Below are positions 18,364-26,834 of a stretch of 64,000 nt of DNA, one piece after another. The DNA comes from Desertimonas sp963786985 (GTDB lineage: Bacteria > Actinomycetota > Acidimicrobiia > Acidimicrobiales > Ilumatobacteraceae). A program made the translations under genes and the position numbers. Location: the NCBI GenBank assembly GCA_963786985.1, contig CAWBBL010000016.1, positions 62,001 through 126,000 of the forward strand, given 5' to 3'. Position 1 is the first letter of the stretch. The number at the start of each line of letters is the position of its first letter. The notes below the pieces were generated by a model, which searched no databases, was not told the origin of the DNA, and saw only the letters and a program-made list of their open reading frames with translations.

Positions 18364-19062
18364 GTGAGCGACGCCCGCCAGCTGTACGACGAGTTGACGG
18401 ACGACCTGCTGTACGACCCGGCGGTCGGGCGCTCGACGATGATGGGCTACCCGTGTGTGCGGCGAGCCGGCCGCTTCTTCGCCTCGTTCGACCCGCGGGG
18501 CTGTGCGCTCGTCGTCAAGCTGCCGCGCCAGCGGGTGGCCGAATTGATCGCCGACGGCATCGGCGAGGAGTTCGCGCCGAACGGACGCGTGTTCGGCGAG
18601 TGGGTCACGGTCTCCGAACCCGACGGCAGCGTCTGGGAACGGCTGCTCGCCGAGGCCCGCGAGTTCGCCGCCCCCGGCCGGCGCCCGTCCGCAGGGTACG
18701 ACGACGAGCTCGCCGACCGGATTCGCGAGGTGCTGATGAACCTCGGCGTGGAGGACGTGCGCGAGCAGCGGATGTTCGGCGGCTTGGCGTTCCTCGTCAA
18801 CGGCCACCTGGCGGTCGCCGCCAGCCGGGAGGGCGGCGTGCTGCTGAGCGTCGACCACGCCGATACCGACGTGCTGCTCGGAAAGCCGCACACCCGACCG
18901 ATGGTGATGCGCGGCGGCGAGATCGCCGGATGGCTGCGCGTCGACCCCGACGGCGTGCGCACGAAGCGTCAGCTCACCCCTTGGGTGAGGCGCGGTGTCG
19001 ACCACGCTCGCTCGCTGCCGCCAGCCGAGCAGCAACGTCGCCGACGCTCCGGACTGTCATGA
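18364..19062 (+). CDS. Protein with two tandem TfoX N-terminal-like domains
   Basis: This 232-residue protein uses a GTG start. Residues about 5-95 (YDELTDDLLYDP, GRSTMMGYPCVRRAGRFFAS, CALVVKLPRQRVAELI) and about 110-215 (LADRIREVLMNLGVEDVREQ, MFGGLAFLVNGHLAVAA, GVLLSV, RPMVMRG, GWLRVDPDG) each look like a TfoX_N domain. The second copy keeps the canonical RMFGG loop, while the first reads STMMGYP. TfoX_N was named from competence regulators, but most stand-alone copies have no proven role. The duplication in a single chain is unusual. The TGA overlaps the region just before the next gene (kinase at 19072), so the pair may be co-transcribed. Confidence 0.82.
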   Translation: MSDARQLYDELTDDLLYDPAVGRSTMMGYPCVRRAGRFFASFDPRGCALVVKLPRQRVAELIADGIGEEFAPNGRVFGEWVTVSEPDGSVWERLLAEAREFAAPGRRPSAGYDDELADRIREVLMNLGVEDVREQRMFGGLAFLVNGHLAVAASREGGVLLSVDHADTDVLLGKPHTRPMVMRGGEIAGWLRVDPDGVRTKRQLTPWVRRGVDHARSLPPAEQQRRRRSGLS

Positions 19063-19071
19063 TGCGGCTCG

Positions 19072-19743
19072 ATGGGTGCGATGGAGGACGCGGGGTTGTC
19101 GGCGTCCTCTCGGGGCCGCGAGGAGGTCACGCCGGCGCTCGTCAGTCGGTTGCTGCGGGAGATCTCGGATCGAGGGCGGCCCCTGTACGTCGGGCTCGAC
19201 GGACGCAGTGGCGCGGGCAAGTCGACGCTCGCCGAGGCGATCACCGCCCGGCTCGAAGCGGAGCCCAATGACCTTCGGGTCACGGTGATCGACGGCGATC
19301 AGTTCTACGCCGGTGGGACTGCCGAGTCCTGGGATCGCCAGTCGCCTTCGGAGAAGGCAGCCCGGGTGATCGACTGGCGCCGGCAGCGACGAGTTCTTCA
19401 GCAGCTTCGCGACAGCGGCGTCGCGGAGTGGCACCCGTTCGACTGGGAAGCGGAGGATTGGGACCGTGAACCCGTTCCGCTCGCCAGCCAACCGATCTGC
19501 GCCCGCGCCGGATCGATCGTGCTGCTCGAGGGCGCCTACAGCTGCCGCCCCGAACTGCATGATCTCCTCGACCTGCGAATGCTCTTGGACGTGCCCCGCG
19601 ATGTTCGCCGTCGGCAACTACTCGAACGAGAGGGCGCCGCCTACCGTGCCGACTGGGAAGCACGGTGGTCGGCGGCCGAGGACTACTACTTCGGGTCGGT
19701 GATGACCCCCGGACGGTTCGACCTCGTCCTCGGGCGGCGGTAG
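19072..19743 (+). CDS. P-loop kinase of the uridine kinase type
   Basis: This 223-residue protein has a Walker A motif in YVGLDGRSGAGKSTLAEAI, a Walker-B-like strand (VIDGDQFYAGG), and downstream features of small-molecule kinases: WRRQRRVLQQLRDSG, GSIVLLEGAYSCRPEL and DVPRDVRRRQLLEREG. The fold matches uridine kinase/phosphoribulokinase-type proteins, which phosphorylate nucleosides, sugars or pantothenate. The substrate cannot be named from the sequence. ATG 19081 is an alternative start. A stem-loop at 19765-19804 follows and probably terminates both this gene and the convergent surface-protein gene. Confidence 0.85.
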   Translation: MGAMEDAGLSASSRGREEVTPALVSRLLREISDRGRPLYVGLDGRSGAGKSTLAEAITARLEAEPNDLRVTVIDGDQFYAGGTAESWDRQSPSEKAARVIDWRRQRRVLQQLRDSGVAEWHPFDWEAEDWDREPVPLASQPICARAGSIVLLEGAYSCRPELHDLLDLRMLLDVPRDVRRRQLLEREGAAYRADWEARWSAAEDYYFGSVMTPGRFDLVLGRR

Positions 19744-19764
19744 TGGTCACCACTTGCAACATTG

Positions 19765-19804
19765 GGTGAGCTGAGCAGGCAGGTTTCTGCTCGCAGGACT
19801 CACC
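19765..19804. terminator. Interrupted stem-loop between convergent genes
   Basis: Outer arms GGTGAG (19765-19770) and CTCACC (19799-19804) enclose inner arms GAGCAG and CTGCTC, making one stacked hairpin in the 115-bp gap between a rightward kinase and a leftward surface protein. No clear T-run follows, so termination is inferred from position and shape. Confidence 0.45.
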
Positions 19805-19858
19805 AAAGACGCGTGTTCGCCCACTGGATCGCCGCCGTCCGATCTCCGAACGCGCCGG

Positions 19859-20347
19859 TCAGCCGATGTGTGTTGTGCGGCGACGAGCGTTGGCGATGAG
19901 CGCCAGCAGGGCGCCGAGAGCAACGAACCCGACACCGACGAGGGCGATCGGTCCGCTGGACGAGCCCGTCGAGGGCATGTCATCGTCCGGTACCTCTTCA
20001 CCACCGGTCACCGTCAACGATGCCGATGCTGATGCCCCGCTCGTCGAACCCGTCGCGGTGACCGTCCACGGCCCGCCGAGTGTTGGGGCAACCAAGGAAG
20101 CTGATGCCGAGGCGCCGGGGTCGGCGCACGGGGCGGTCACGGGATCCAGGTCGATCTCCTCGATGACGAAGGTCACGGTCTCACCGGCGGCGCATCCGTT
20201 GAGAACGGCCCGGAACTCGGTGGCGGCCGGGACCGTGCTCGGGGACAGCGTCAACGCCGGTTCGGACGCCGGTGTGCTGGCGTTCGCCGCAGCCCCGCCG
20301 GCGACCAGGGCGGTTACGGCGGCGAGGATCGAGATCAGCTTCTTCAT
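19859..20347 (-). CDS. Secreted surface protein with LPXTG-like (MPSTG) C-terminal anchor
   Basis: This 162-residue protein has a signal peptide (MKKLISILAAVTALVAGGAA, cleavage near ANA) and a Thr/Ser/Ala-rich extracellular part. The C-terminal tripartite sorting signal is MPSTG, a hydrophobic stretch (IALVGVGFVALGALLALIA), and a short basic tail NARRRTTHIG. Two cysteines (NGCAAGE and APCADPG) may form a disulfide in an Ig-like domain. Sortases of actinobacteria cleave LPXTG-type motifs between T and G, so covalent attachment to peptidoglycan is expected. No sortase gene is in the window. Function beyond cell-wall display is unknown. Confidence 0.82.
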   Translation of the reverse strand: MKKLISILAAVTALVAGGAAANASTPASEPALTLSPSTVPAATEFRAVLNGCAAGETVTFVIEEIDLDPVTAPCADPGASASASLVAPTLGGPWTVTATGSTSGASASASLTVTGGEEVPDDDMPSTGSSSGPIALVGVGFVALGALLALIANARRRTTHIG

Positions 20348-20465
20348 CGCGTGCGTCCCTTTCCGACCCTCGGGTCGACCATGTTGTGCGGACGCTACGT
20401 GATTGCGTTCCAGACCGCAGCCGAATTCGACCCATCCGGTCGACAGTGGGACCGTCCGGCCCTCG

Positions 20466-21062
20466 TCAGCGAAGCAACTCGTACGTCACATGGGTGACGA
20501 GGCTGGCGGCTCGGGCGGAGACCTGCTGCAGCCGCAGCGGCGGGACGCCGTCGAAGATCCGTGTGCCGGCGCCGAGCGTGAACGGCGCGATGTGCAGGCG
20601 GAGCTCGTCGAGCAATCCTGCAGCGAGAAACCCGTTGACAGTCGTGGCGCCGCCGGCGACAGCGACGTTGCCGTCGCCGTTCACCGACCTGGCCTGCCGG
20701 AGTGCCGCGTCGATGCCATCGGTGACGAAGTGGAACGTCGTGCCGCCTTCCATCTCGAGCGGCTCACGCTGGTGGTGGGTGAGCACGAACACCGGGGCGT
20801 GGTAGGGCGGCTCTGGCCCCCACCATCCCTGCCAGTCGCCGGTCCACGCGCCGCGGATCGGGCCGAACATGTTGCGGCCCATGATGAACGCCTTGGCGTT
20901 GAGGATCCCGTCGAGTTCGGCCCGATTCTCCTCGGGCGTGTCGAACATCCACGCGTGCAGCAACGAGGTGTCCCCGTCGCCGAACGGACGCTCCTCGGTC
21001 TGGTTGTCTCCGGCCGAGTAGCCGTCTGCCGAGACGGAGATGTCGCACACCACCCTGGTCAT
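20466..21062 (-). CDS. Dihydrofolate reductase-family protein (RibD C-terminal type)
   Basis: This is a 198-residue intact protein of the RibD_C/DHFR fold. Landmarks are VVCDISVSADGYSAG, LNAKAFIMGRNMFG, FVLTHHQREPL, NVAVAGGATTVNGFLAAGLL and DELRLHIAPFTLGAGTRIF, ending in a THVTYELLR strand. Stand-alone actinobacterial members are usually annotated as dihydrofolate reductase family or deaminase-reductase; they are NADPH-binding, but most substrates are unknown. It is downstream of the ECF42 sigma/YCII pair on the same strand with a 111-bp gap, a neighbourhood in which such reductases are common. Confidence 0.9.
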   Translation of the reverse strand: MTRVVCDISVSADGYSAGDNQTEERPFGDGDTSLLHAWMFDTPEENRAELDGILNAKAFIMGRNMFGPIRGAWTGDWQGWWGPEPPYHAPVFVLTHHQREPLEMEGGTTFHFVTDGIDAALRQARSVNGDGNVAVAGGATTVNGFLAAGLLDELRLHIAPFTLGAGTRIFDGVPPLRLQQVSARAASLVTHVTYELLR

Positions 21063-21173
21063 GTCTGCCTCCCTGGTTGTTCACGGGCACCGTGGCCCCT
21101 ACCTGTACTACGAACGGCTCGGCCGCAGATCGACACTCGTCGAGAACGCGACGCCACACCAATGGTTGTGGGC

Positions 21174-22379
21174 TCAGAGTTCGGCGGGGCGGACGATTTG
21201 GGCGCGGGCCCGTGCCGCTCGACGGATCAGGTGATCGCGCTCAACGAGCTCATTCGCGCGCGTGGCAGCCGCGGCATAGGCATCACCGGCCGCGGCGAAA
21301 TCACCGCCTCGTTCGAACAGGTAGGCGCGCACGGCAAACCACTGCCGCCGATCGCCGAGCAGGGCGGCCACCCGCTCGGTCTCGGCGAGGCCGACCACGG
21401 CGCCAGCGACGTGCCCGACGGCGATCGCTCGGTTGAGAACTGCGGCCGGGTCCTCGCGGCTCGGTTCGTCGCTCAGCGAGACGAGGTCGTCGTACCAATC
21501 GAGAATCTGGGCCCAGTCGGTCTCGGCCGACGTCGAGGCGTCGTCATGGAGGGCGGCGATCGCCGCCAGGATCTGATAGCGCCCGTGGCGCTGTTCGGCA
21601 AGGGCACCCTGGAGGATGTCGACCGCCTCGGCGATCTCGGCGGTGTCCCAGAGCGAGCGGTCTTGCTCGTCGAGTGTGACGATCCGGCCGGCCGAGTCGA
21701 GACGCGCCGGAAGACGGGCGTGCTGGAGCAGCATCAGCGCCAGCAGCCCGCGGGCTTCGGGCTCCGCAGTGGCGAGCGTGAGCTGGCGGGCGAGTCGAAT
21801 CGCCTCGTTGACGAGATCGTGTCGCCGCCCGTGTCCGGCGTGGTACACGAGCGACAGCACCCGTAGCACGACGGCCAGGTCACCCGGTTCGGTGAACGAG
21901 CGGTTGCGCAACGTCCGTTTGGCACGGCTGATCCGCTGGGCCATCGTCGCTTCCGGGACGAAGAATGCATCGGCGACCTCGTGGGTGGTCAGCCCACCAA
22001 CCGCACGCAGAGTCAGCGCGACCTGCGACGCCGGCGACAGCTCGGGGTGGCAGCAGAGAAACAGCAACGCCAGTGTGTCGTCGCCCTGCTCGGTCGCCCC
22101 CTGGCCAGGCGTGAGAACCGTGAGTTCCTCGCGACGCCGCCGCGCCGACTCGCTGCGCCGGGCATCGACGAGGCGACGCATGGCGACGGTCGTGAGCCAC
22201 GCCCGTGGATCACGTGGTGGATGTTCGGGCCAGACGCGAAGGGCTTCGACCATCGCGTCCTGAACGGCATCCTCGGCCGTGGCAAAATCCTCTCGACGCC
22301 GGAGCAACCCCGCCAGCACCTGCGGCACCAGGGACCGGACGAGCTTGTCGACATCGCCCGGTCCCCGTTCGGCGGGCAC
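21174..22379 (-). CDS. RNA polymerase sigma factor of the ECF42 type (DUF6596)
   Basis: This is a roughly 401-residue sigma factor. The sigma-2 region is AEDAVQDAMVEALRVWPEH with RDPRAWLTTVAMRRLVDARR, and sigma-4 is PASQVALTLRAVGGLTTHEVADAFFVPEATMAQRISRAKRTL. A long C-terminal extension with tetratricopeptide-like helices (GRYQILAAIAALHDDA, DWYDDLVSL, VLNRAIAVGHVAG) marks the ECF42 group. I place the start at the GTG at 22377-22379, 2 bp after the YCII stop, because the family begins with DVDKLVRSLVPQV. ECF42 sigmas are typically encoded beside a YCII-domain (DGPF) protein, exactly as here. The extension is thought to regulate the sigma in place of an anti-sigma. Confidence 0.93.
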   Translation of the reverse strand: MPAERGPGDVDKLVRSLVPQVLAGLLRRREDFATAEDAVQDAMVEALRVWPEHPPRDPRAWLTTVAMRRLVDARRSESARRRREELTVLTPGQGATEQGDDTLALLFLCCHPELSPASQVALTLRAVGGLTTHEVADAFFVPEATMAQRISRAKRTLRNRSFTEPGDLAVVLRVLSLVYHAGHGRRHDLVNEAIRLARQLTLATAEPEARGLLALMLLQHARLPARLDSAGRIVTLDEQDRSLWDTAEIAEAVDILQGALAEQRHGRYQILAAIAALHDDASTSAETDWAQILDWYDDLVSLSDEPSREDPAAVLNRAIAVGHVAGAVVGLAETERVAALLGDRRQWFAVRAYLFERGGDFAAAGDAYAAAATRANELVERDHLIRRAARARAQIVRPAEL

Positions 22380-22381
22380 GA

Positions 22382-22774
22382 TCAGGTCATCACCTCGCGT
22401 ACGTCGATCCACTCGTAGATCGGTTCACCGCCCGGACCAGGCTCGGACGAGACGTACGCCGCCAACTCGAGCGCCCGCTCGTAGCTGTCGACATCGACCA
22501 TGTACCAGCCGGCGACGAGATCGCTCGCCTCGGGATGCAATCCGTCAGTCGTCACAGGAGCTGCACCGGGACCGCCATAGCGCACCCACGTCTGCGTCGG
22601 CGTCAGCGCCTGAGCGTCGACGTACTCGCCGCGCTCTTCGAGCACCCGGCTCACCTCGCGGAGAAACGTCATGTGCGCGTCGACGTCCTCGGGCGCCCAC
22701 TCGTCCATCGGGGGAATCGCATGATGCGGGTCCGGGGCTCCCCGGTAGTGCTTGAGCAACAGGTACTTCGGCAT
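22382..22774 (-). CDS. YCII-related (DGPF-type) domain protein paired with the ECF42 sigma factor
   Basis: This is a 130-residue protein beginning MPKYLLLKHYRGAP and containing WAPEDVDAHMTFLREVSRVL, GEYVDAQALTP, and ASDLVAGWYMVDVDSYERAL, the usual shape of the YCII/DGPF fold. The predicted active region includes a His/Asp pair, but no reaction is established for the family. Its stop lies 2 bp before the sigma-factor start, so translation is coupled. Position and pairing with ECF42 are conserved across actinobacteria, and the gene is likely autoregulated by that sigma. The 228-bp upstream gap holds the divergent promoter for this gene and the chorismate-lyase-like gene. Confidence 0.92.
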   Translation of the reverse strand: MPKYLLLKHYRGAPDPHHAIPPMDEWAPEDVDAHMTFLREVSRVLEERGEYVDAQALTPTQTWVRYGGPGAAPVTTDGLHPEASDLVAGWYMVDVDSYERALELAAYVSSEPGPGGEPIYEWIDVREVMT

Positions 22775-23002
22775 CGAGTGCCTCCTTTGTCTTCGGCCAC
22801 GGATCTCGTGGCGCTCACCTTGGAGCGGAGCCCACGCTCGATTCTCGACATCCTTGCTCCGATCGGCTCGGGCCGGCGGCTGATCTTCACGAGATCGTGA
22901 CGAGTTCTCCGTGACTGGCGACGGTCCATCGTCGATGGTGGGTGGTCCCCCCGTGGGCGATTCGCGCAGGTCGCCCGAGATCGTGAAGGACGAGAAACAG
23001 TG

Positions 23003-23747
23003 ATGACAGATTCAACGAGCGCGGCTGTGGCCGAGTCGGAAGTCGGCTGGGTTCGCTCAGTTCCCCCGAGGGCGCTGGACCTCGATCCGTTCGATCGGAT
23101 GCTGCTGACCGCCGATGGCACGGTCACCACCTTGCTGGAGGCCTGCACGCGCGAGCCGATCATCACGAGGACGACCCGCCAGGCCGGGCCGGCCACACTC
23201 GAGCGATTGTTGGCGACTGCCGGTCGCTGGTGGCATCCGGACGCGCAGCTCCTCGAGCTGACCCGCGGCGGAGCGATTGATTGCCCGGCGTGTCACGTTG
23301 CGCGGAGCTCGCACCGGCCTCGCCCACGTGTTGGCTGAATCGCTCGTCGCACCCGACCGACTACCGGCGAGCATCGCCGACCGGCTCGCCCGTCCCGGTG
23401 CCTCTCTCGGGCGGCTTCTCGCGGCACACCAACTGGAGACGCGCCGGGACATCCTCGAGATCGTCGCAGCCCGGGCGGGAGAAGCCAGCGAACACCTCGG
23501 CGTTCGGCCGAGCGCCACGCTGGCTCGTCGCACCTATGCCATCGTGATCGGCCAACGGACGGTCGCCGCGGTGACTGAGTGGCTCGCCCCCGGGCGTCTC
23601 GCCGCACTCACCCGAGCGAGCGGCGAAACCCACGTCGGATGGCAACCATTCTCCCGAGGCGGCACCGCGGAGGGTGGCGTAGCGTCGCGGGAATGTCCGA
23701 TGCCACGACTCCCCAGTCCAGCTCCGAGTTCACCCTCGATCTTGTGA
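23003..23747 (+). CDS. Chorismate lyase-like (DUF98/UbiC-related) protein, frameshifted
   Basis: The first frame (from ATG 23003) reads DPFDRMLLTADGTVTTLLEA, REPIITRT, and ELTRGGAID. Near 23270 the conserved sequence moves one frame over: LIARRVTLRGARTGLAHVLAES, RLPASIADRLA, LGRLLAAHQLETRRDI, and RRTYAIVIGQRTVAAVTEWL. That order matches the DUF98/chorismate pyruvate-lyase-like family, which removes pyruvate from chorismate to give 4-hydroxybenzoate or 3-hydroxybenzoate. A single-base indel at GCGATTGATTGCC explains the break. The second frame runs 55 bp past the next ATG (23693), so the true end may be earlier. The product is about 225-245 residues. Confidence 0.7.
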
Positions 23748-24118
23748 TCCTCGACTGTGCCGACCCGATGGGGTTGGCCACGTTCTATTCGACACTGCTC
23801 GGATGGCCGCTCGAGGACGCGTCCGACGATCATTGGGCCACGCTTGTCCCGCCCGGCGGCGGCGTGACCGCCGAACGGCCCGACGGTCGGGCGACGCTCG
23901 CCTTCCAGCGCATCGACGACTATGTCACTCCGACATGGCCAGGTGGCGCCCACCCCCAACAGTTCCACCTCGACATCTCGGTCACTGACATCGACGCGTC
24001 CGAGCCCGCCGTGCTCGCCGCCGGTGCCACGGTGCACGATCACCAACCGGCCGAGGACGGCGGGTTTCGCGTCTACCTCGACCCGGCTGGTCATCCGTTC
24101 TGCCTCATCCGTCGCTAG
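23693..24118 (+). CDS. VOC-family protein (Glyoxalase_6 type)
   Basis: This is a 141-residue single-domain VOC protein. After a short polar leader it reads FTLDLVILDCADPMGLATFY, LLGWPLED, FQRIDDYVTPTWPG, QQFHLDISVTDIDASEPAVL and GFRVYLDPAGHPFCLI. The FHLDISV histidine, the HPFCL ending and the AGA-type helix are typical of the Glyoxalase_6 subgroup abundant in actinobacteria, which has no proven substrate. The ATG at 23693 is preceded by AGGGTGG and CGGGA. It is convergent with the tandem acetyltransferase gene, whose stop is 5 bp away. Confidence 0.88.
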   Translation: MSDATTPQSSSEFTLDLVILDCADPMGLATFYSTLLGWPLEDASDDHWATLVPPGGGVTAERPDGRATLAFQRIDDYVTPTWPGGAHPQQFHLDISVTDIDASEPAVLAAGATVHDHQPAEDGGFRVYLDPAGHPFCLIRR

Positions 24119-24123
24119 CGCGT

Positions 24124-25095
24124 TCACCGGTCGGTGGTCGGCATGACCCGCCGCCACACGTCGATGACCAGAACGGTTCGCATGCCAACCCGCTCGTAGA
24201 GTCCGAGTGCCGGAGTTGGATTGTTGGTGTCGACGTGGAGAATCGTGCCGACCCGCCCAGCGTTGGCGTCACGGGCGAACGCTTGGCGGAGGAGCAGCTT
24301 GGCCAGGCCCCTGCCGCGGGCGGCCTCGACCACCGCGACACGAGCGATGTAGCCACAGTTCTCATCGGCCACGAACTGGTTGTTGCCGTGGAGCATGGCG
24401 ACAGGCTGGTCGTCGACGTACACGACGCGCAGCTGCCCCCAGTCGTGGCTGGCGGACGCCTCGACGTCGCGATGCCACTCGTCGAACGTCCGCTCCACGA
24501 AGCCGAACTGCCCAGCCGTGGCCGCGTTGGCGACGGCGAGGGCGTCGCGGCGGACCGGCGCACCCTGCTCGCCCGTGCGGATCGTCACCCCGCTGGCATC
24601 GGGTTCGGCCGGCACGCCGTGGTGGTCGATACGCAGACGGTGGAACGTCGTCCCGATGGCGAATCCGTCAGCGCGAGCGCGCCCCCGCTGGGCCTCGTCA
24701 GCCCGGTAGATGCCGGCGTCGAGGGCGACTGCGGCGTGGCCCAGCTCGGCGCCGATCTCCCGGGCTCGCGCCACGGTGGCATCCCACAGCCAACTGCCCA
24801 CCCCGTCGACGTCGGCGACGGTGTCGATGTCGACCTCGTTGCTGTCGCTCTTCCGACACGCCCAGGCGTAGCCGGCGACCCGGCCGGCACGATCGTGAAC
24901 GACCCAGCCGTCGACCGACGGGTCGAATTCGGGCTCCTCGAGTTCGTCGCGGATGTCGTCCAACGTGACGTCAGGGACGCCGATCACGCACACGTTCCGG
25001 TTGGCAACGAACTCCCAGATCGCCTCGGCGTCGTCCGCGTCAGGACGTCGCCACGAGTAACCGGTAGGCAGCACGGGGCTCACACCCGCCAGCAT
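24124..25095 (-). CDS. Tandem-GNAT acetyltransferase (MshD-like architecture)
   Basis: This 323-residue protein has two acetyltransferase modules. The N-terminal one is degenerate (RRPDADDAEAIWEFV, DRAGRVAGYAWAC, GVGSWLWDATVARAREIG). The C-terminal one is well formed, with YIARVAVVEAARGRGLAKLLL as the acetyl-CoA loop and LHVDTNNPTPALGLYERVGM as the final strand and helix. The two-domain layout and size resemble mycothiol synthase MshD, which acetylates the Cys-GlcN-Ins precursor, but generic tandem GNATs look similar and no mycothiol genes are adjacent. The function is therefore left open. It is transcribed leftward from the gap before the acyl-CoA ligase. Confidence 0.85.
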   Translation of the reverse strand: MLAGVSPVLPTGYSWRRPDADDAEAIWEFVANRNVCVIGVPDVTLDDIRDELEEPEFDPSVDGWVVHDRAGRVAGYAWACRKSDSNEVDIDTVADVDGVGSWLWDATVARAREIGAELGHAAVALDAGIYRADEAQRGRARADGFAIGTTFHRLRIDHHGVPAEPDASGVTIRTGEQGAPVRRDALAVANAATAGQFGFVERTFDEWHRDVEASASHDWGQLRVVYVDDQPVAMLHGNNQFVADENCGYIARVAVVEAARGRGLAKLLLRQAFARDANAGRVGTILHVDTNNPTPALGLYERVGMRTVLVIDVWRRVMPTTDR

Positions 25096-25220
25096 GCCGG
25101 TTCGTGCCAGGTCGACCGGGACCTCTTTGTGACGGCCAGCCGACCCGGCACTGCGAGGTCAGCGGGGGGCGAACTATTCGAGTGACTCGCTGGGGTGCCG
25201 CAGCTACGGTCCCGATTCTC

Positions 25221-26771
25221 ATGCCGTTCCCCAGTCCGTTGCCATCCGTCAATCTTCCAACGCTGCCACTGACGCCCTACATCTTGGAGCGCGTCGACCG
25301 GCTGGCCGACAAGACCGCGTTCATCGATGGGGTCACCGGGCGGAAAATGAGCTACGGCGAGTTCGATCTCGCGGTGCGCCGTCAAGCGGGAGGTTGGCTG
25401 GACCAAGGGCTGGCGCAGGGCGAGGTGGTCGCCGTGATGGCACCCAACTGTCCCGAGTACGGGGTGACGTTTCACGCCGTCGCGCTAGCTGGGGGTGTGG
25501 TCACCACGGTCAACCCGACCTACACGGCAGGTGAGGTCCATCACCAGCTCGTCGACTCGGGAGCGACGCGTCTGGTGACGATCCCCATGTTCCTCGAGAC
25601 GGTCACGGCAGCGATCGCCGACTCGCCAGTCAACGACGTGTACGTCATCGGTGATGCCGAGGGCTACACGTCGATCGCCGGATTGGCCGGGACGCCGCTC
25701 GCCGAGCAGGTACCGGTCGATCTCGACGATGTCGTCGTACTGCCGTACTCGTCGGGCACCACCGGCCTGGCGAAGGGTGTCATGCTCACCCACCGCAACC
25801 TGGTCTCGAACATCGAGCAGGCGCTGGCCACGATCGTTGCGCACGAGGATGACTCCTTCGTCGCCGTGCTGCCGTTCTTCCACATCTACGGGATGCAGGT
25901 GCTGATGAATCTGGGCCTGCGCGCTGGCAACACGATCGTCACGATGCCGCGGTTCGATCTGGAACAGTTCCTGTCGTTGCACCAGGAGCACCGCGTGACG
26001 CGCGGGTTCGTGGCCCCGCCAATGGTCGTCGCCCTGGCCAAGCACCCCATCGTCGACAACTACGACCTCTCGGCGTTGCGATGGATCCTCTCTGGCGCGG
26101 CGCCACTCTCCGCCGAGTTGGCGATCGAGTGCGGCCGGCGCCTCGGCTGCGAGGTCGTGCAGGGGTACGGCATGACCGAGCTGTCACCGGTGAGCCACGC
26201 CACCCCGACGGGCATGTTCAAACCCGGCTCGGTCGGCGTCACGGTCCCGAACACCGAGGTCGACATCGTCGATCCCGTCACGGGGTCGTCACTGGGCATC
26301 GACGAGGACGGAGAAGTATGGGTCCGTGGTCCACAGGTCATGAAGGGCTACTTGAACAACGAATCGGCCACGAGGAGCACCGTCGATGAAGACGGCTGGC
26401 TGCACACCGGAGACATCGGGCACCTCGATGCCGAAGGGCACCTCTTCATCGTCGACCGACTCAAAGAGCTGATCAAGTACAAGGGCTTCCAAGTGCCGCC
26501 CGCCGAGCTCGAGGCGCTGCTGCTCACTCATCCCCAGGTCGTCGATGCCGCGGTCATCGGGCTGCCCGACGACGAGGCGGGCGAGATCCCCGCCGCGTAC
26601 GTGGTGCTCAAGCAAGGGCAGGACGTCACGTCCGCGGACATCCAACGGTTCGTCGCCGACAAGGTCGCCAGTTACAAGCAGGTCCGCAAGGTCACCTTCA
26701 TCGACGCGATACCGAAGTCCGCCTCGGGCAAGATCCTGCGGCGCGTCCTGCGCGACGAAGCATCGCGATAG
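25221..26771 (+). CDS. 4-coumarate-CoA ligase-type AMP-dependent acyl-CoA ligase
   Basis: This is a 516-residue adenylate-forming ligase starting at ATG 25221, where the family begins (NLPTLPLTPYILERVDRLAD). Core motifs are present: the P-loop LPYSSGTTGLAKGVMLTHRN, the A5 region QGYGMTELSPVSH, GWLHTGDIGHLD with the acid for ribose binding, RLKELIKYKGFQVPPAELE hinge, and the catalytic lysine in PKSASGKILRR. It activates a carboxylic acid with ATP and joins it to CoA. The sequence is closest in style to 4-coumarate or medium-chain fatty-acid ligases. The substrate is not determined by position; the shikimate-kinase-like gene follows after 63 bp. Confidence 0.93.
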   Translation: MPFPSPLPSVNLPTLPLTPYILERVDRLADKTAFIDGVTGRKMSYGEFDLAVRRQAGGWLDQGLAQGEVVAVMAPNCPEYGVTFHAVALAGGVVTTVNPTYTAGEVHHQLVDSGATRLVTIPMFLETVTAAIADSPVNDVYVIGDAEGYTSIAGLAGTPLAEQVPVDLDDVVVLPYSSGTTGLAKGVMLTHRNLVSNIEQALATIVAHEDDSFVAVLPFFHIYGMQVLMNLGLRAGNTIVTMPRFDLEQFLSLHQEHRVTRGFVAPPMVVALAKHPIVDNYDLSALRWILSGAAPLSAELAIECGRRLGCEVVQGYGMTELSPVSHATPTGMFKPGSVGVTVPNTEVDIVDPVTGSSLGIDEDGEVWVRGPQVMKGYLNNESATRSTVDEDGWLHTGDIGHLDAEGHLFIVDRLKELIKYKGFQVPPAELEALLLTHPQVVDAAVIGLPDDEAGEIPAAYVVLKQGQDVTSADIQRFVADKVASYKQVRKVTFIDAIPKSASGKILRRVLRDEASR

Positions 26772-26834
26772 GCCCGCATGCGAGCTGGCATGCTGCTCGA
26801 CGTCAATGAAGGCGCAACTCAACGTCGATGACCG

